This document shows positions 11,701-21,956 of a DNA stretch of 61,970 bases, in pieces. Position numbers and translations under genes: made by a program. Source of the DNA: Planctomyces sp. SH-PL62 (lineage in GTDB: Bacteria > Planctomycetota > Planctomycetia > Planctomycetales > Planctomycetaceae); assembly GCA_945905295.1 (NCBI GenBank), contig CAMDPX010000009.1, positions 1-61,970 on the forward strand. The letters are read 5' to 3'. The stretch's first letter is position 1. The number at the start of each line of letters is the position of its first letter. Under the pieces are notes generated by a model. The model was given only the letters and a program-made list of their open reading frames with translations. It was not told the DNA's origin and did no database searches.

Positions 11701-14700
11701 GCTGCTCCAGCAAAAAACCTTTGATCAAACTCGTGGCCGCATAGGCGGTATTCGCCGTGCGCCCCGACTCCCCCGCGAGGATCTTGTCCGCCATCTCCTC
11801 CGCCTCTTGCCACTGTTCCGATCGCAGCAAGCTGCGCAACATCTCGTGCCAGAGCTCTTCGATCGCGGCTTGCTGAACGACCCCTGTGTTCCGCTCGATC
11901 CATTTCGAAGAGAGGGCCAGCGCCTCCTTCGTGCGGCCGAGCTGTCGCAGCACGCGCGCATGATGTCGCGCCAGGAGAGGATTCGCCGAGTTAGCCGGAT
12001 GCGCCGAGGCGATCTCGCAAACGCGCAGCGCGTCTTCGAGTCGGTCCTCGTAACGATACGCTCGCAGCAGCGTCAGTTGGACCGGGAGCGTCCCCTGGCC
12101 ATCCAGGCTCAACAGCCGATCCACCGCTGCGGTCCGTTCGATATTTTGCAGGCGTTCCGGGTCGCGGCGCAACATCTTCTCAATCTTGTCGAAGTCCATG
12201 AGCGAACTTTCGACAATGCGATCGCGAGTCTGCGTCGGGACCAGCCGCGCCAACTGCTCAGGGCGATAGCGGGTTTGCAGGATTTCAAACACCGCATCCG
12301 CTTCGGCTCCTTTTTTCCGGGTCAAACAGGAAAGCCACAACTGGCATCCCGCCGCCGGAGACCAACGCTCGTCCTCCAACAGAAGCAATTGTTGAAACAA
12401 CTCCCCCGCTTCGTCCTCGCGCTGCAACGCCGTCAGACACAAGCCACGCTTGAACCGCGCTTCGCGCTGCACGGTTTCGGAAAACTCACCACGCGACGAT
12501 TCTTCAAACAGCCGTTCCGCCTCGGACCATTCGCCCGCCAGCAAGTGCTCGTCCGCGCGTTGCAACGGACTAAGCGAATCGCCGAGCAACCGCTTCGAGA
12601 CGCGCAGGCTGACCAGCCCCGCAGTACTCGGCCATTCCAGCATCAGCGTCGGCGAACCAGAGGTCGGAGGCGGCAAGACGTCATCAAACCGCAGCGGTTC
12701 AAAATCGTGAACTTGGAGCGACAGCCGTGTTCCATCACGCTCGCACAACACGCGCAACGTTCCTTTCGGCAATCGCGCGATCGGAATCTCTTGCCGCTGC
12801 AACAGCACCTCGCCACGACGCAATTCCAGCCACACGCGACCGCCGCCACCCCGCACCTCCGCGAACGTGGCTTGCGCCGCTGAGTGACTTCCGTCCGCTT
12901 TCGGATTGGCCGATGGAATCAACCCGCCCTCATCTTCCGAGACCGCTGCGGCCGCCGACACCGACAGACGAAACGCATGCGCCGTCGAACCAAGATTGCC
13001 GAAGGCGACACCCAGCCGCTGCGCCGCGTCCCATCCTTCGTCGAACAACAACTCGCACCGGATGCTGCCGACGCTGGCGATCCGCGTCTCAATCGGCAGT
13101 TCTTCAGACGCAGTCTCCTGTGGTGTTGCGGCGGGCTTCAGCATGCGTGCGGCTTTCAACCGATCGTTGGCAATCGTCACTCGTCCGCTGTTGAAGACCT
13201 TGCCGATGCCGTCGAACGACTTCGCGAGGTCTGTCACGACTTCCCAGCCGCCGAGCCGTTTCTTGAGTTCGCCGCGCAATCGTTCCGCCGTCGCCGCGTC
13301 GCGCGCTTCCAAAAGAGCGAGCGCCGTTTCGATCCGTCCACGCTCTTCGTCACTGAGCTTCGGTTGCTTGATCGCACGCTCGATGAGTGCGAGATGCCGC
13401 TCTGCGAGCTTGAGTCGCGCTTCGCGGGCCGAGGCGACGTAAAACGTTTCCATCATCGCCAGCGACGCTTCCAACTGACGCAAGCCGCTGGTCTCCAGCT
13501 TCAATTCTTCCAGTCCATCCGCGAAGGCATGTTGCAGTTCTGCGAGTTTTTTGGTTTGCACAGCCGCTTGTCTCGCGGACCACGCGATGCTCACGGCTGC
13601 GAGCGCCAGCAATGTCGCCGCGATCGAGCCGACCACCAGCGGCTTTCGTTTGCACCACCGCCACGCTCGCGACAGCGGCCCAACCGGCCGAGCCAGCACC
13701 GGCTCGCCGTTCAGATAGCGCCGCAGATCGTCCGCCACTTCGCCGGCCGTCGCGTATCGGCGGCTCTGCGTTTTCTCCAGACACTTCAGGCAGATTGTTT
13801 CCAAGTCGCGGTCGATGTTCGGGTCGAGCAAGCGCGGCTTGACCGGCTCTTGTTCGAGCACTTGTTTCAGCGTCAGCATCACATTCGCGCCGCGAAACGG
13901 TGGCCGACCGCAGAGCATCTCGTACAAGATCGCTCCCAACGAATACACGTCGCTGGTCGCGTTGATGACATGCACTTGCCCGGCTGCTTGCTCCGGAGGC
14001 ATGTAGCTCGGCGTGCCGATGATCGCGCCGCTGGCAGTCATCCCGCTGGCATCTTCGCTGACTCGCTTCGCCAACCCAAAGTCGGTGACCTTCGGAATCC
14101 AATTCGGAGAGGCAGACGAATCTTTGCTGCGGACGGAACTGGTCGAAGAACGCGACCGATTCGCGGACGACACGGAAGAGATCGACCCCGCTCGAATCGC
14201 CGCAGTCGATCCGCCCGACGTGGAACCGGTGCGCCGCGCGACGGAACCGCTCGACGCCAAGAGCACATTGGCGGGCTTCAGGTCGCGGTGAATGATCCCT
14301 TGCTCGTGAGCGTACTGCACCGCTTCGGCAATCGTGGCCAGCAACTCGGCTGCCTCGCGCGCGATCAACGGGCCATCGTGCAGCCGCTTTTGCAAACTGG
14401 GACCATCCACGAAACCCATCGAAAAATAATGCTGACCGTTGTGCTCGCCGACTTCGTAGATCGGCACGATGCAGGGATGTTCGAGCTTCGCGGCGGCCTC
14501 GGCCTCTCCATGAAACCGCCGCACTTCGTCACCGGAGGCCAACTGCCCGGACAAGATCATCTTCAAAGCGACGAGCCGATTGAGCCGGCGCTGCCGAGCC
14601 AGATACACGACTCCCATTCCGCCGCGAGCAATCTCGCGCACCAAGTTGTAATCCCCGACTCGGCCGATCACCGGTTCGTCCGCCAGCAACTCGGAGAAGC

Positions 14701-14914
14701 CGCTTTGCGAGCCGATGGAATCTGGCGAGCGCGGCGGCTCCACCATCGTGAGTTGATCCGCGCCCAGCGGATTCTCAGCAGTGTCGTTTCCCGATCCTCC
14801 CGCGCGTGGTGTCGGAGCCGTGTCGTTCGGCGGCGGGGCATTCACCGTCGGCATCAACGCCTCGTCGTTCGCGGGAACGTTGTCCGGCAGAGTGTGATCC
14901 GAAGGGTCCGTCAT
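8765..14914 (-). CDS. WD40-repeat Ser/Thr protein kinase, membrane-anchored
   Basis: This 2049-aa Hanks-type kinase has a Gly-rich loop ([11 protein letters not shown], 97-107), the catalytic Lys118, HRDLKPAN (209-216), DFG (278-280) and an APE-like PPEQ. A transmembrane helix (about 427-445) separates the cytoplasmic kinase from a large extracytoplasmic part. That part has a TPR-like middle region (about 800-1200) and WD40-type beta-propeller repeats (about 1420-2030, recurring LAWSPDG, LRVWD and RLW motifs). The domain order is common in planctomycete kinases. A Ser/Arg-rich insertion of about 50 residues (222-271) lies between the catalytic loop and DFG, which is unusual. The gene is coupled to the downstream secreted protein. 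Substrates are unknown. Confidence 0.95.
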   Translation of the reverse strand: MTDPSDHTLPDNVPANDEALMPTVNAPPPNDTAPTPRAGGSGNDTAENPLGADQLTMVEPPRSPDSIGSQSGFSELLADEPVIGRVGDYNLVREIARGGMGVVYLARQRRLNRLVALKMILSGQLASGDEVRRFHGEAEAAAKLEHPCIVPIYEVGEHNGQHYFSMGFVDGPSLQKRLHDGPLIAREAAELLATIAEAVQYAHEQGIIHRDLKPANVLLASSGSVARRTGSTSGGSTAAIRAGSISSVSSANRSRSSTSSVRSKDSSASPNWIPKVTDFGLAKRVSEDASGMTASGAIIGTPSYMPPEQAAGQVHVINATSDVYSLGAILYEMLCGRPPFRGANVMLTLKQVLEQEPVKPRLLDPNIDRDLETICLKCLEKTQSRRYATAGEVADDLRRYLNGEPVLARPVGPLSRAWRWCKRKPLVVGSIAATLLALAAVSIAWSARQAAVQTKKLAELQHAFADGLEELKLETSGLRQLEASLAMMETFYVASAREARLKLAERHLALIERAIKQPKLSDEERGRIETALALLEARDAATAERLRGELKKRLGGWEVVTDLAKSFDGIGKVFNSGRVTIANDRLKAARMLKPAATPQETASEELPIETRIASVGSIRCELLFDEGWDAAQRLGVAFGNLGSTAHAFRLSVSAAAAVSEDEGGLIPSANPKADGSHSAAQATFAEVRGGGGRVWLELRRGEVLLQRQEIPIARLPKGTLRVLCERDGTRLSLQVHDFEPLRFDDVLPPPTSGSPTLMLEWPSTAGLVSLRVSKRLLGDSLSPLQRADEHLLAGEWSEAERLFEESSRGEFSETVQREARFKRGLCLTALQREDEAGELFQQLLLLEDERWSPAAGCQLWLSCLTRKKGAEADAVFEILQTRYRPEQLARLVPTQTRDRIVESSLMDFDKIEKMLRRDPERLQNIERTAAVDRLLSLDGQGTLPVQLTLLRAYRYEDRLEDALRVCEIASAHPANSANPLLARHHARVLRQLGRTKEALALSSKWIERNTGVVQQAAIEELWHEMLRSLLRSEQWQEAEEMADKILAGESGRTANTAYAATSLIKGFLLEQRGAPGEALRLWTEAFHRLRTAFVDMPVTTSGFNDFVVLGSLTDQPMQPEVDRIMKALDSLGGLGPIGTFVRAAVNPVSMEAALRNAWRTPSGREWAKRYAFDLITMRERVQSPAVLCGGEFIRRNAFGEVYEDGQGEIAADVARKVLLGAVFDGTFTSAQLVQFGLTWKGSFGFLGWGALAPTLPPELRASSAYIMGHRALRLNQPGPATDLLKLAASLREANPKVAERATADLKLLDEKQGIVRIESEWPQPLKVILERDGQPPETVSIEASQELTLPAATIRLRLETDEPSLRIEPAQLNVAPLSRLTAKIIWPWKPSVEPFRHGLVGHPAPLPGAGRWQAWWAHSSVMAGPAITPDGNVVVYAGVDGALRWLDGKSGEVLALTPLNERPAAALALSPDGTKLAVGGWDRRVTVFDVATRRKLWSRRLGIDLMLVTWSPDSQQLLVRDSWSDVLLLRADGKLVLRKTMAHPPAITAWDGQNRWLATAVWDQPSIHIWSLPALEPQRTLDLDPQRLSQLAVSPDGRWLVAVGTNGLLRVWDTTTWEQTFDGPAEPVTYFDVKFATRGGGLAAIDFNTGHLFTLRDGRLEKNGTIPALDANRMSITADGKHWVTRGHDLQMRMVEVDSQRVRMISQTHGWVSSLHWSPDGQTLAAATGDRTLLWWRPDSNAVQRGERRVGWNAHVCWSPKGDWLAAASTDRIVRLWKPDGRVGLELPGHTADVRGVTWKPDGSQLASCGEDGSIRLWNLDGRAGAMLSPKEPRQLLALDWSPDGRQIAAVGRQPQLVLWNLETGDSREIPLPASSYSLRVRWSSNGDRLAVRSDDMLVLFDETGRRLPEPKQPSGIQDLAWSRDGRQLLTSAWDQRIRVWTGDRLDHEWSHGRSPPNYVAWSPDGQRIALANDDGIIRLCSFPDGRQLGSLSTTGDFGTVAFTAGGQRSLLSPDLENQLRYTVEQPDGSWRTLSVAEFDQLVKSGAAK

Positions 14915-14944
14915 CAGTGCCTCGTGAGGTTCGTCTCGGAATTC

Positions 14945-15005
14945 GTAGGTTGGGACTCCGTCCCGACTCTTCCGCGAAGAATGTCGGGAAAGAGTCCCAA
15001 CCTAC
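14945..15005. repeat. Palindromic repeat (GTAGGTTGGGACTC type)
   Basis: Imperfect arms GTAGGTTGGGACTCCGTCCC / GGGAAAGAGTCCCAACCTAC face each other between the HEAT-repeat gene and the kinase gene. It fills most of this 118-bp intergenic gap. Confidence 0.85.
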
Positions 15006-15032
15006 TTTTCGTCGTCACGTTGTATGACCGAC

Positions 15033-16550
15033 TTACAACTGCGCTTGCCACCACAATCGCCAGGCCCGTTTGTCGTAACCGAAATCCTGTTGCGAGAGAG
15101 TTCGCAAGGCTTCGAGTGCTTCCGCGTTTTGCAACGGCAGTCGCACCGTGACCCATTTGACCGGCGGCGCACGGACGTTGGAATTGTCGATGACCACGCC
15201 GTAAGGAAGCTGTCCGGCGCGCATGGCCGCCTCGATCTCCGGCGGCAGAGCGCTTCCCGAACCGGCCATCGAGCCGTTGCGATTGAAGCTGGCGGCGTAA
15301 GCCGGTCCCTGCGGCACACGGATTTTGTGCGACGTCGCCAGCGCTTCGATCAGCGTGGGGATCGCCTGACGGACTCCGCAACGGCCGAGCAAGATGGAGG
15401 CCCGACGCACGATTAAGTTCGATTCGTCTCGCAACGCGCGCTGGAAGAAGGGAACGGCTGCGGGACGTTGCTCATCCGACAAGGCCTGGAATGCGCTGCT
15501 CTGCAATGACTGATCCGCGTCCGACAATGCGACTCGTGCGAGCGCGGGCACCGCGACATTCCCCTCCATCTGCGAGAGCGTCTGCACTGCCAGTCGACGG
15601 AGTTCGACATTTGCATCACCGAGCAAGAAATCGACGATGGCCGGAATGGCGTCGGGGTCGCGCAGCTCGCGGAACTTCACCACCGCATCCGCTCGCCGCG
15701 CCGCGTCGCGGCCGTTCAACCAGCCTACCCAAAGCCGAATTTTCGGCCACCACTCTTTCTGTTCTTGTTGGCGCGTCGCACCGTTTTCCAACAGCTCGCG
15801 TTCGAGCGTCGTGATCAGCCGGCCTTTGTAGCGCACGTAACCGGCGGCGAGCAGTTCGGCATCCGCTTCTTCCGGCGTGACCCAAGTGTTCCCCTGCCGG
15901 CGATGACTGAGACCATAATGCGCCGGCTTGTGTTCGGGATCCAGTTCGAGGATGTGGCTGAGTTGTTCCTTGCGAGCGTCGGCTAGTCCGTGCTTGCGGC
16001 ACCATTCCGCAAGTTCCCAGCGCGCCTCGACCGTATCGGCTACGCGGCGTGCGAGCGATTCGTATTCCTCGACGTTGCGCGGCCGCTTGGTGATGAAGAC
16101 GACCTCTTCGCGAGCGACAACGATCTCCGCGCCCGTGAGCGATTCGATGACGAGTTCCACCGGTTCCGCGCCCTTCTCGCGGCGAGCTTTCGGATCGGCC
16201 GGCTTCACGGTTCCACGAATCTCGCCGCCGTCCTTGAGCTTGATGACGTCGGCGAAAAGTCGAGCCGGAAAGATTCCACAAAGGATGAAGAGTCCGCACA
16301 CAATGGAACTGAGACAGATCAAATTGGGCGATTCCCAATTCGTGCGTCGGGCTGCGGCGACTCGCGAAGCAAACGTTGCAGATCGCCTGATTCTCGAAAC
16401 CGGTACTCGTGAAACGTGCTGACTCACGACTTGAGCCTGTTTTGGAGAAATAGATTCGGCCGTAAGAACTCGCCGCTGGGGATTCAAAGCGGGAGCATCG
16501 TAGCCGTCGCGCGGGTCAAATCGACAGCACAGGATTCGCGAATTTCGCAC
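15033..16550 (-). CDS. HEAT-repeat protein with secretion signal
   Basis: The reading frame gives 505 aa. A hydrophobic segment LICLSSIVCGLFILCGIFPA (about 77-97) resembles a signal peptide. It is followed by DVIKLKDGGEIRGTVK, a small beta motif common in planctomycete secreted proteins. HEAT repeats occupy about 300-430 (AIPAIVDFLLGDANVELRRL, NVAVPALARVALSDAD, AVPFFQRALRDESNLIVRRA). The GTG at 16550 has no visible ribosome binding site; a TTG at 16322, just before the hydrophobic segment, would give 429 aa and places the signal peptide at the true N-terminus, so the start is uncertain. The gene lies upstream of the WD40 kinase, separated by a repeat, and may be co-transcribed with it. A scaffold-like role is inferred from the HEAT repeats only. 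Confidence 0.85.
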   Translation of the reverse strand: MRNSRILCCRFDPRDGYDAPALNPQRRVLTAESISPKQAQVVSQHVSRVPVSRIRRSATFASRVAAARRTNWESPNLICLSSIVCGLFILCGIFPARLFADVIKLKDGGEIRGTVKPADPKARREKGAEPVELVIESLTGAEIVVAREEVVFITKRPRNVEEYESLARRVADTVEARWELAEWCRKHGLADARKEQLSHILELDPEHKPAHYGLSHRRQGNTWVTPEEADAELLAAGYVRYKGRLITTLERELLENGATRQQEQKEWWPKIRLWVGWLNGRDAARRADAVVKFRELRDPDAIPAIVDFLLGDANVELRRLAVQTLSQMEGNVAVPALARVALSDADQSLQSSAFQALSDEQRPAAVPFFQRALRDESNLIVRRASILLGRCGVRQAIPTLIEALATSHKIRVPQGPAYAASFNRNGSMAGSGSALPPEIEAAMRAGQLPYGVVIDNSNVRAPPVKWVTVRLPLQNAEALEALRTLSQQDFGYDKRAWRLWWQAQL

Positions 16551-16738
16551 GGGCTTGACGACGGCTTGGCGGCACGAGCAATCTGCACTCGCCGCACCTT
16601 CGGCAGTTCGAGCCGCTTTCCACGAAGAAGCCGGCGTGGTGACTCACGAATCGGCTGACGGATTCAATCGCGAGGTTAGACTCGCAGACCAACCCGATCG
16701 TCTTCTTCGTCTGCCGAATGCTGCGACACGAGGTACTC

Positions 16739-18007
16739 ATGAAAACTTTCCGTGATCTCTGTTTTGTCTGTCTGGCGTTCGGCGCGACGCAACTGCTGGA
16801 GTCCGCGCCCGCGCAGGCTCAGTCCTCTTCGGTCAGCGTTTCCTCGGAGTTGCCCTCCTCGCGAATGCTCAGCCGCTATGGGCTGGAACGGGCTTGGTGG
16901 AGTCAGGCCACGCTCAATCCCAAACGGGACAAAGTGAAGTATCTGGTGCTCGACGAGGAAAACGTCTACGTGCAATCCACCGGCGGGACGGTGACGGCTT
17001 ATGAAGCGGACTCCGGCAAACGATTGTGGACGGTGCAACTCGGCAATCGCGATGAGCCGATTTTCCCCGGCGTATCCAACGACAAGCACTTCCTGGCGGT
17101 CAACGGCATGTCGCTGTACTGCATCGAGCGGTTTGGTGGGAAAGTGCTGTGGGAATTGACTCTGCCCGCGATGCCGTCGGTCGGCCCGTCCGTCGATGAT
17201 CAGCACATCTATATTGGGACGCTCGACGGCAGCATCTATTCGTTCGAGTTGAAGAAGATTGACGAACTCTATCGCAATCGCTTGCTGCCGAAGTGGTCGT
17301 TTGAAGCTCTGCGTTGGCGCTATCGCACCGGCAAAGAGATCACGACGACGGCGTATTCCACCGGTCGCCTGGTGAACTTCGCCAGCCGCGACGGTTCGCT
17401 GTATGCCGTCGGTACTTTGGAGCGAGACCTCAACTGGCAATTCGAAACCAACGCGCCGATCATCGCGCCGCTGGCCACGACCGAGGATTCGCTGATCCTG
17501 GCCTCCGAAGACAATTTTGTTTACTGCTTGGACCGCAACAATGGTCTGACTCGCTGGGAGTTCGCGTCGGGCAATCCCATTCGCAAAGCTCCCGTCGTGA
17601 TTGAAGAAGACCTCTACATTATGCCCGATCGTGGTGGCATCTTTAATTTGTCGGTCCGCACAGGAACCGAAAAGTGGGAACGGGCTGGCATCTCCGATTT
17701 CCTGGGTGCGACGAAGAGCCGGCTGTTTACCTCCGACGTGACCGGCAACATCGTCTTGTTGCAACGCAGCACCGGCCGACCGCTGGGGACTCTGCCGCTG
17801 CGGCCGTTCAGCGTGCGGCTGGAAAACGATCGCACCGACCGGCTGTTCCTGTCGACGCCGTCTGGCTTGGTCGTATGCCTGCGCGAACAAGGCTCTGAGT
17901 TCGCTCACTTCCACAAATACCCGGATCGCGCACCCATCGTTCCGGACGTCGAACCGGACGAACCCACCCCTCCGGTGCCGATGCCAGACGCCCCGGCCAA
18001 TCAATAA
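16739..18007 (+). CDS. PQQ-type beta-propeller repeat protein, secreted
   Basis: The 422-aa protein starts at ATG 16739 (MKTFRDLCFVCL), with GAGGT 6 nt upstream; an in-frame ATG 21 nt earlier is less likely. A signal peptide ends near APAQAQ. The body contains repeated outer-membrane-assembly/PQQ propeller blades: VYVQSTGGTVTAYEADSGKRLW, LYCIERFGGKVLWEL, VYCLDRNNGLTRWEF and RTGTEKWERA. The C-terminus is a Pro/Asp-rich tail. It resembles BamB-like and PQQ-repeat proteins, but no PQQ-binding residues or dehydrogenase features are evident. A terminator follows 33 bp after the stop, so it is probably monocistronic. Confidence 0.9.
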   Translation: MKTFRDLCFVCLAFGATQLLESAPAQAQSSSVSVSSELPSSRMLSRYGLERAWWSQATLNPKRDKVKYLVLDEENVYVQSTGGTVTAYEADSGKRLWTVQLGNRDEPIFPGVSNDKHFLAVNGMSLYCIERFGGKVLWELTLPAMPSVGPSVDDQHIYIGTLDGSIYSFELKKIDELYRNRLLPKWSFEALRWRYRTGKEITTTAYSTGRLVNFASRDGSLYAVGTLERDLNWQFETNAPIIAPLATTEDSLILASEDNFVYCLDRNNGLTRWEFASGNPIRKAPVVIEEDLYIMPDRGGIFNLSVRTGTEKWERAGISDFLGATKSRLFTSDVTGNIVLLQRSTGRPLGTLPLRPFSVRLENDRTDRLFLSTPSGLVVCLREQGSEFAHFHKYPDRAPIVPDVEPDEPTPPVPMPDAPANQ

Positions 18008-18040
18008 TTGAGTTTGCGTCGCTGAAATTTCGCGGATCGA

Positions 18041-18075
18041 CAGCCTGATCGCCTTTGGGTGATCAGGCTGTTTTC
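18041..18075 (+). terminator. Rho-independent terminator after the PQQ-repeat gene
   Basis: CAGCCTGATC and GATCAGGCTG form a perfect 10-bp stem with a 10-nt loop, followed directly by TTTTCGTTG. It lies 33 bp after the stop codon. Confidence 0.9.
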
Positions 18076-18172
18076 GTTGATACGACTTCGTTGTCGAGTC
18101 AAAAACACGCCGATAGGATGCCCGCCTCTTTGAAAGTCTGGTTTTTCTTTGGCACGCAACGAAAAGGGCATC

Positions 18173-19729
18173 ATGAGCGACACAGCACAAGGTCAGGCTC
18201 CGGCAGCAAACGCACAACGATTGTTGTGGGCTGGCTTCATGGCGATTCTCGCCGCAGGCGTCGGGTTCTCCATTCGAGGTGGCATTCTCGGACAATGGGC
18301 CGAGAAATTCGGCTTTACGATGACCGACCTCGGTAACATCACCGGAGGTGGTTTGACTGGATTCGGCATCATCATCCTGGCCGGTGCGTTCATCGCCGAT
18401 AAGGTCGGCTATGGCAAACTGATGGCCTTGGCATTCGTCACGCACTTGATCTCGGCGATCCTCACGCTCGCGGCCGGAGCGGCCTTCACCGCAGGCGGCA
18501 AAGACGCCGCGTTCCAGTGCTTGTACTGGGGCATGTTTCTGTTCGCCGTCGGCAACGGCTTCTGCGAAGCGGTCGTGAACCCGCTGGTGGCGACGCTCTT
18601 CCCGACGAACAAGACGCACTATCTCAACATCCTCCATGCTGGTTGGCCCGGTGGATTAATCATCGGCGGCTTGATGTCGTACTTCATGAATCCGGATGGA
18701 TCGAAGCCGGTGACCTGGGAAATCCAAATGTCGTTGTTCATGGTTCCCGTCGTGTTGTACGGCGTGATGTTAATCGGCCAACGCTTTCCGAGATCCGAAG
18801 CCAGCCAAGCCGGTGTCAGCTACGGCAAGATGTTCTCGCAACTGGTGGCACCGATCATGATCGCGTTGCTGTTGATCCACGCTCTGGTCGGTTATGTCGA
18901 ACTCGGCACTGACTCGTGGATTGGAAAAATCACCGGTGCGATCATGGCCTCGAAGCAGAAGGGTCTGCTGCTCTTCGTTTACACCTCCGGCCTGATGTTC
19001 GCATTGCGATTCTTCGCCGGTCCGATCGTGGAAAAGATCTCGCCGCTGGGACTGTTGTTTATCAGCGGACTATTGGGCTTCGGTGGCCTGCAACTGTTGG
19101 GAGATGCCACGACAGTTGCGATGTGCATTACCGCCGCCACCGTTTATGCCTGCGGTAAGACGTTCCTGTGGCCGACCATGTTGGCTGTCGTTTCTGAGCA
19201 ATTCCCGAAGGGTGGCGCGATCACCATTGGAGCCATCGGTGGCGCGGGAATGCTTTCGGCCGGTCTGCTCGGTGGTCCAGGCATCGGTTTCAAGCAGGAC
19301 TACAACGCCTCAAACAAATTGCAAGCGAGTTCTCCGGCCGTCTACGAGCGCTACAAGTCGGACGAAGAAAATCATTTCGTGGGATACAAAGTTGTCGGTC
19401 TCGACGGTGCCAAGGTGGGCGTGTTGGATGATGGCGGCAAGGAACTGGCGCGTGCGGCTGAGATCCTGAAGAAAGAAGGGAAGTCGGACAAGAACACCGA
19501 TGCTCTCGTGAAGTGGTGGGATGAGGCGAAGACTACGGCTGATGCCGACAAGCAGTTGGTGGATGAAGCCGGACTGCACGGTGGCAAGGTGGCGTTGAAG
19601 CTGACGTCGTATGTGCCTCTGACAATGGCTGGCCTCTATTTGTTACTGATTCTCTATTTCAAAGCACGTGGCGGTTACAAAGCGGTACATGTCGGCAGCG
19701 AACCCGAAACGGGTGCCGACATGGCTTGA
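18173..19729 (+). CDS. MFS transporter with large C-terminal loop insertion
   Basis: A 518-aa integral membrane protein is predicted from ATG 18173 (MSDTAQG), with an AAAAGGG site upstream; an in-frame ATG at 18149 is a weaker alternative. It has the hydrophobic pattern of a 12-helix major facilitator: ILAAGVGFSIRGGILGQWA, GGLTGFGIIILAGAFIADKVG (loop 2-3 DKxGxxK-like) and WGMFLFAVGNGFCEAVVNPL. Between the last two helices lies a hydrophilic segment of about 100 residues (about 375-475, Lys/Asp/Glu-rich, including EENHFVGYKVVGLDGAKVG) that standard MFS proteins lack. The family resembles sugar/nucleoside-type MFS carriers, but the substrate cannot be told. It is flanked by two terminators, so it is a single transcription unit. 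Confidence 0.88.
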   Translation: MSDTAQGQAPAANAQRLLWAGFMAILAAGVGFSIRGGILGQWAEKFGFTMTDLGNITGGGLTGFGIIILAGAFIADKVGYGKLMALAFVTHLISAILTLAAGAAFTAGGKDAAFQCLYWGMFLFAVGNGFCEAVVNPLVATLFPTNKTHYLNILHAGWPGGLIIGGLMSYFMNPDGSKPVTWEIQMSLFMVPVVLYGVMLIGQRFPRSEASQAGVSYGKMFSQLVAPIMIALLLIHALVGYVELGTDSWIGKITGAIMASKQKGLLLFVYTSGLMFALRFFAGPIVEKISPLGLLFISGLLGFGGLQLLGDATTVAMCITAATVYACGKTFLWPTMLAVVSEQFPKGGAITIGAIGGAGMLSAGLLGGPGIGFKQDYNASNKLQASSPAVYERYKSDEENHFVGYKVVGLDGAKVGVLDDGGKELARAAEILKKEGKSDKNTDALVKWWDEAKTTADADKQLVDEAGLHGGKVALKLTSYVPLTMAGLYLLLILYFKARGGYKAVHVGSEPETGADMA

Positions 19730-19772
19730 TTGCTTGCCGGCCCTTCAAAGACGCTTTCGTTCTCAACACAGA

Positions 19773-19795
19773 CCCCGCCTTACAAGCGGGGTTTT
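19773..19795 (+). terminator. Rho-independent terminator after the MFS gene
   Basis: A CCCCGC/GCGGGG 6-bp stem with a 7-nt loop is followed by TTTTGTTTG. It is 44 bp after the MFS stop codon. Confidence 0.88.
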
Positions 19796-19825
19796 GTTTG
19801 GTACAGTGATTCGCGGAGGTTGCTC

Positions 19826-20608
19826 ATGTCTCAAGCTGTGGCCACTCGACGAACTGCCGCTCGCGGTGCCAACGGGCAGCGTGTGGTGGTGATTCCGGCC
19901 AAACCCCGCGGCACCAAGCCGACCGCTGTCGCAACACGAGCGACACATCGCTTCATCGTCGACAATGTGTCGATTGGAATTCCCGGCTGGGTGGTCGATC
20001 ACGCTTCGTTCCGCCAATGGTTTCAGTCGGACCATTTCCCGGAAGAGGGTCGCGTCAGCTTTCTCAATGGCGAGGTGATGTTTGACATGAGCCGAGAACA
20101 GATCTACTCACACGTCGCTCTGAAAACGGAAATCGGTCGCGTCTTGGCAAACCTTGCTAAGCGAGAATTGTCAGGTGAGTACTTTGCCGATGGTTTGCTA
20201 ATCAGCCATCTCGGTGCAGAAGTTTCGAACAATCCAGATGGCGTGTATGTGACGAACGCAAGCTTTGATGACGGAACCGTGCGATTGGTCGAAGGTGCCA
20301 AGCAAGGCTACATCGAACTGGAAGGCTCACCCGACATGGTATTGGAAGTCGTCAGTGACAGTTCGGTAAAGAAGGATTACGAACTGCTGCGCGAGGCGTA
20401 TTGGAAAGCTGGCATCCGCGAGTATTGGCTCGTGGACGCTCGCGGTGATCGGCTCGACTTTCAGATTCTGAAACACGCGAGTAAAGGCTATTCACCAATC
20501 CGCCTGGTCGGTGGCTGGCTCAAGTCGTCCGTCTTCCGAAAGTCATTCCGCTTGCAGCGTTCGACGAACAAGCGTGGCAACCCAGAATTCACGCTCGAAG
20601 TCCGTTGA
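19826..20608 (+). CDS. Uma2-family (DUF820) restriction-endonuclease-fold protein
   Basis: The 260-aa protein begins at ATG 19826 (MSQAVATRR), with CGGAGGT 7 nt upstream. A TTG at 19730 extends the frame, but that extension covers the preceding terminator and is rejected. The core shows the Uma2 signature: HASFRQWFQSDHFPEEGRVS, FLNGEVMFDMS, SPDMVLEVVSDSS, then a conserved Lys and Tyr region and AGIREYWLVDAR. These correspond to the PD-(D/E)xK catalytic pattern of the family. Uma2 proteins are abundant in cyanobacteria and planctomycetes; their cellular role is unproven. The first 50 residues are basic and low-complexity. No partner gene is evident. Confidence 0.88.
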   Translation: MSQAVATRRTAARGANGQRVVVIPAKPRGTKPTAVATRATHRFIVDNVSIGIPGWVVDHASFRQWFQSDHFPEEGRVSFLNGEVMFDMSREQIYSHVALKTEIGRVLANLAKRELSGEYFADGLLISHLGAEVSNNPDGVYVTNASFDDGTVRLVEGAKQGYIELEGSPDMVLEVVSDSSVKKDYELLREAYWKAGIREYWLVDARGDRLDFQILKHASKGYSPIRLVGGWLKSSVFRKSFRLQRSTNKRGNPEFTLEVR

Positions 20609-20680
20609 ACGATGTTCCCATCAGCCACAAGCATTCGCAAATCGGTCAGTCCCATTGTCGACATTTAAGGAGAGCCTCTC

Positions 20681-21952
20681 ATGTCTCGCACCACTCGTCG
20701 CCAGTTTCTCAGTCAAACAGCCGCCGGGACCGCGACAGCGGTCGCTGCTCCGTGGGTCATCCCGGCTTCGTGCTTCGGAGCGAACGAGCGGGTCGTCACC
20801 GGACACATCGGCGTCGGAGGACAGGGGGGAAGTAACCTCGGCGCGTTTCTAAAGCTCGCATCGCCGGCAGCGGTCTGTGATGTCGACAAGACCCACTTGG
20901 CGAAAGCGGTGGAGCGAGTTGAAAAGGACACGCAGAAGAAATGCGAAGGTTTCGGCGACTACCGCAAGCTGCTCGATCGGAAGGACATCGACGCCATCGT
21001 AATTTCGACGCCGGATCATTGGCACGCGCTGACCACGATTCATGCCTGTCAGGCCGGCAAGGACGTGTACTGCGAAAAGCCGCTGAGCCTGACGATCCTC
21101 GAAGGTCGCAAGATGGTCGAAGCCGCGCGCAAGCATCAACGCATCGTGCAGACTGGTTCGCAGCAGCGATCGGACAATCGCTTTCGGCAAGCGTGTGAAC
21201 TCGTCCGCAACGGGCGGCTCGGCAAACTGGAGCGAGTGATGGTCGGACTCCCCGGCTCGAACTTCAATGCGAAGCCGGTGCCGGACAGCGACCCGCCGCC
21301 GGAACTCGATTACGACATGTGGCTCGGCCCCGCGCCGCTGCGGCCGTACAACGTCAACCGAGTCCATTACAAGTTCCGCTTCTTCTGGGATTACTCCGGC
21401 GGACAGATGACGAACTTCGGAGCCCACCACATCGACATCGCGCAGTGGGGGCTCGGCATGGACGACTCCGGCCCCGTCGCCACCGAGGGAACCGCGACAT
21501 TCCATCCGGAGAAGCACTATGAAGTCACGCAATCGTGCCGAGTGACTCACACCTATGCCAACGGAGTCATCCTGGTCGTCGGCCAGGGAGAGAAGGACTG
21601 TCCCGGCGGAGTCACGTTCATCGGCAGCGAAGGGACGATCTTCGTCGATCGCGGCAAGATCACGAGCACTCCCGAAGACATTGTCAAACAACCAATGACC
21701 GCCAGCGACGAGCGGCTCTACGTCAGCGCGAATCACCATCAGAATTTCATGGACTGCCTCAAGAGCCGCAAGCTGCCGATCTGCGATGTCGAGATCGGCC
21801 ACCGCGCCGCGACGATCTGTCATCTCGGCAACATCGCCGTGCGACTTGGACGTCGCATTCAATGGAACCCAGCCACCGAACAAATCGTCGGCGACGACGA
21901 CGCAGCGAAATGGGTCTCGCGACCGTATCGCGCTCCGTGGACGCTGGGGTAG
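20681..21952 (+). CDS. Gfo/Idh/MocA family oxidoreductase with twin-arginine signal
   Basis: This 423-aa NAD(P)-dependent oxidoreductase starts with MSRTTRRQFLSQTAAG, a Tat leader, so it is likely exported folded. A Rossmann nucleotide-binding segment (GHIGVGGQGGSN) and the family motif CEKPLSLTI (Glu-Lys-Pro) are present. The C-terminal substrate domain is typical (GGQMTNFGAHHIDIAQWGLG). Secreted Gfo/Idh proteins are greatly expanded in planctomycetes and probably act on sugars or polysaccharide-derived substrates. An AAGGAGAG site lies 8 nt upstream of the ATG. It is followed by a cysteine desulfurase-like gene after an 86-bp palindrome. The substrate is unknown. Confidence 0.93.
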   Translation: MSRTTRRQFLSQTAAGTATAVAAPWVIPASCFGANERVVTGHIGVGGQGGSNLGAFLKLASPAAVCDVDKTHLAKAVERVEKDTQKKCEGFGDYRKLLDRKDIDAIVISTPDHWHALTTIHACQAGKDVYCEKPLSLTILEGRKMVEAARKHQRIVQTGSQQRSDNRFRQACELVRNGRLGKLERVMVGLPGSNFNAKPVPDSDPPPELDYDMWLGPAPLRPYNVNRVHYKFRFFWDYSGGQMTNFGAHHIDIAQWGLGMDDSGPVATEGTATFHPEKHYEVTQSCRVTHTYANGVILVVGQGEKDCPGGVTFIGSEGTIFVDRGKITSTPEDIVKQPMTASDERLYVSANHHQNFMDCLKSRKLPICDVEIGHRAATICHLGNIAVRLGRRIQWNPATEQIVGDDDAAKWVSRPYRAPWTLG

Positions 21953-21956
21953 CACG

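Noticed and set aside
11654-15151. Long plus-strand ORFs (409 and 755 aa) opposite the WD40 kinase
   Set aside because: Arg-rich antisense frames produced by GC-rich codon bias; the minus-strand frame has all the kinase and WD40 motifs.
16676-18637. 653-aa minus-strand ORF opposite the PQQ-repeat and MFS genes
   Set aside because: Spans a clear terminator and two well-supported plus-strand genes; composition typical of antisense frames.
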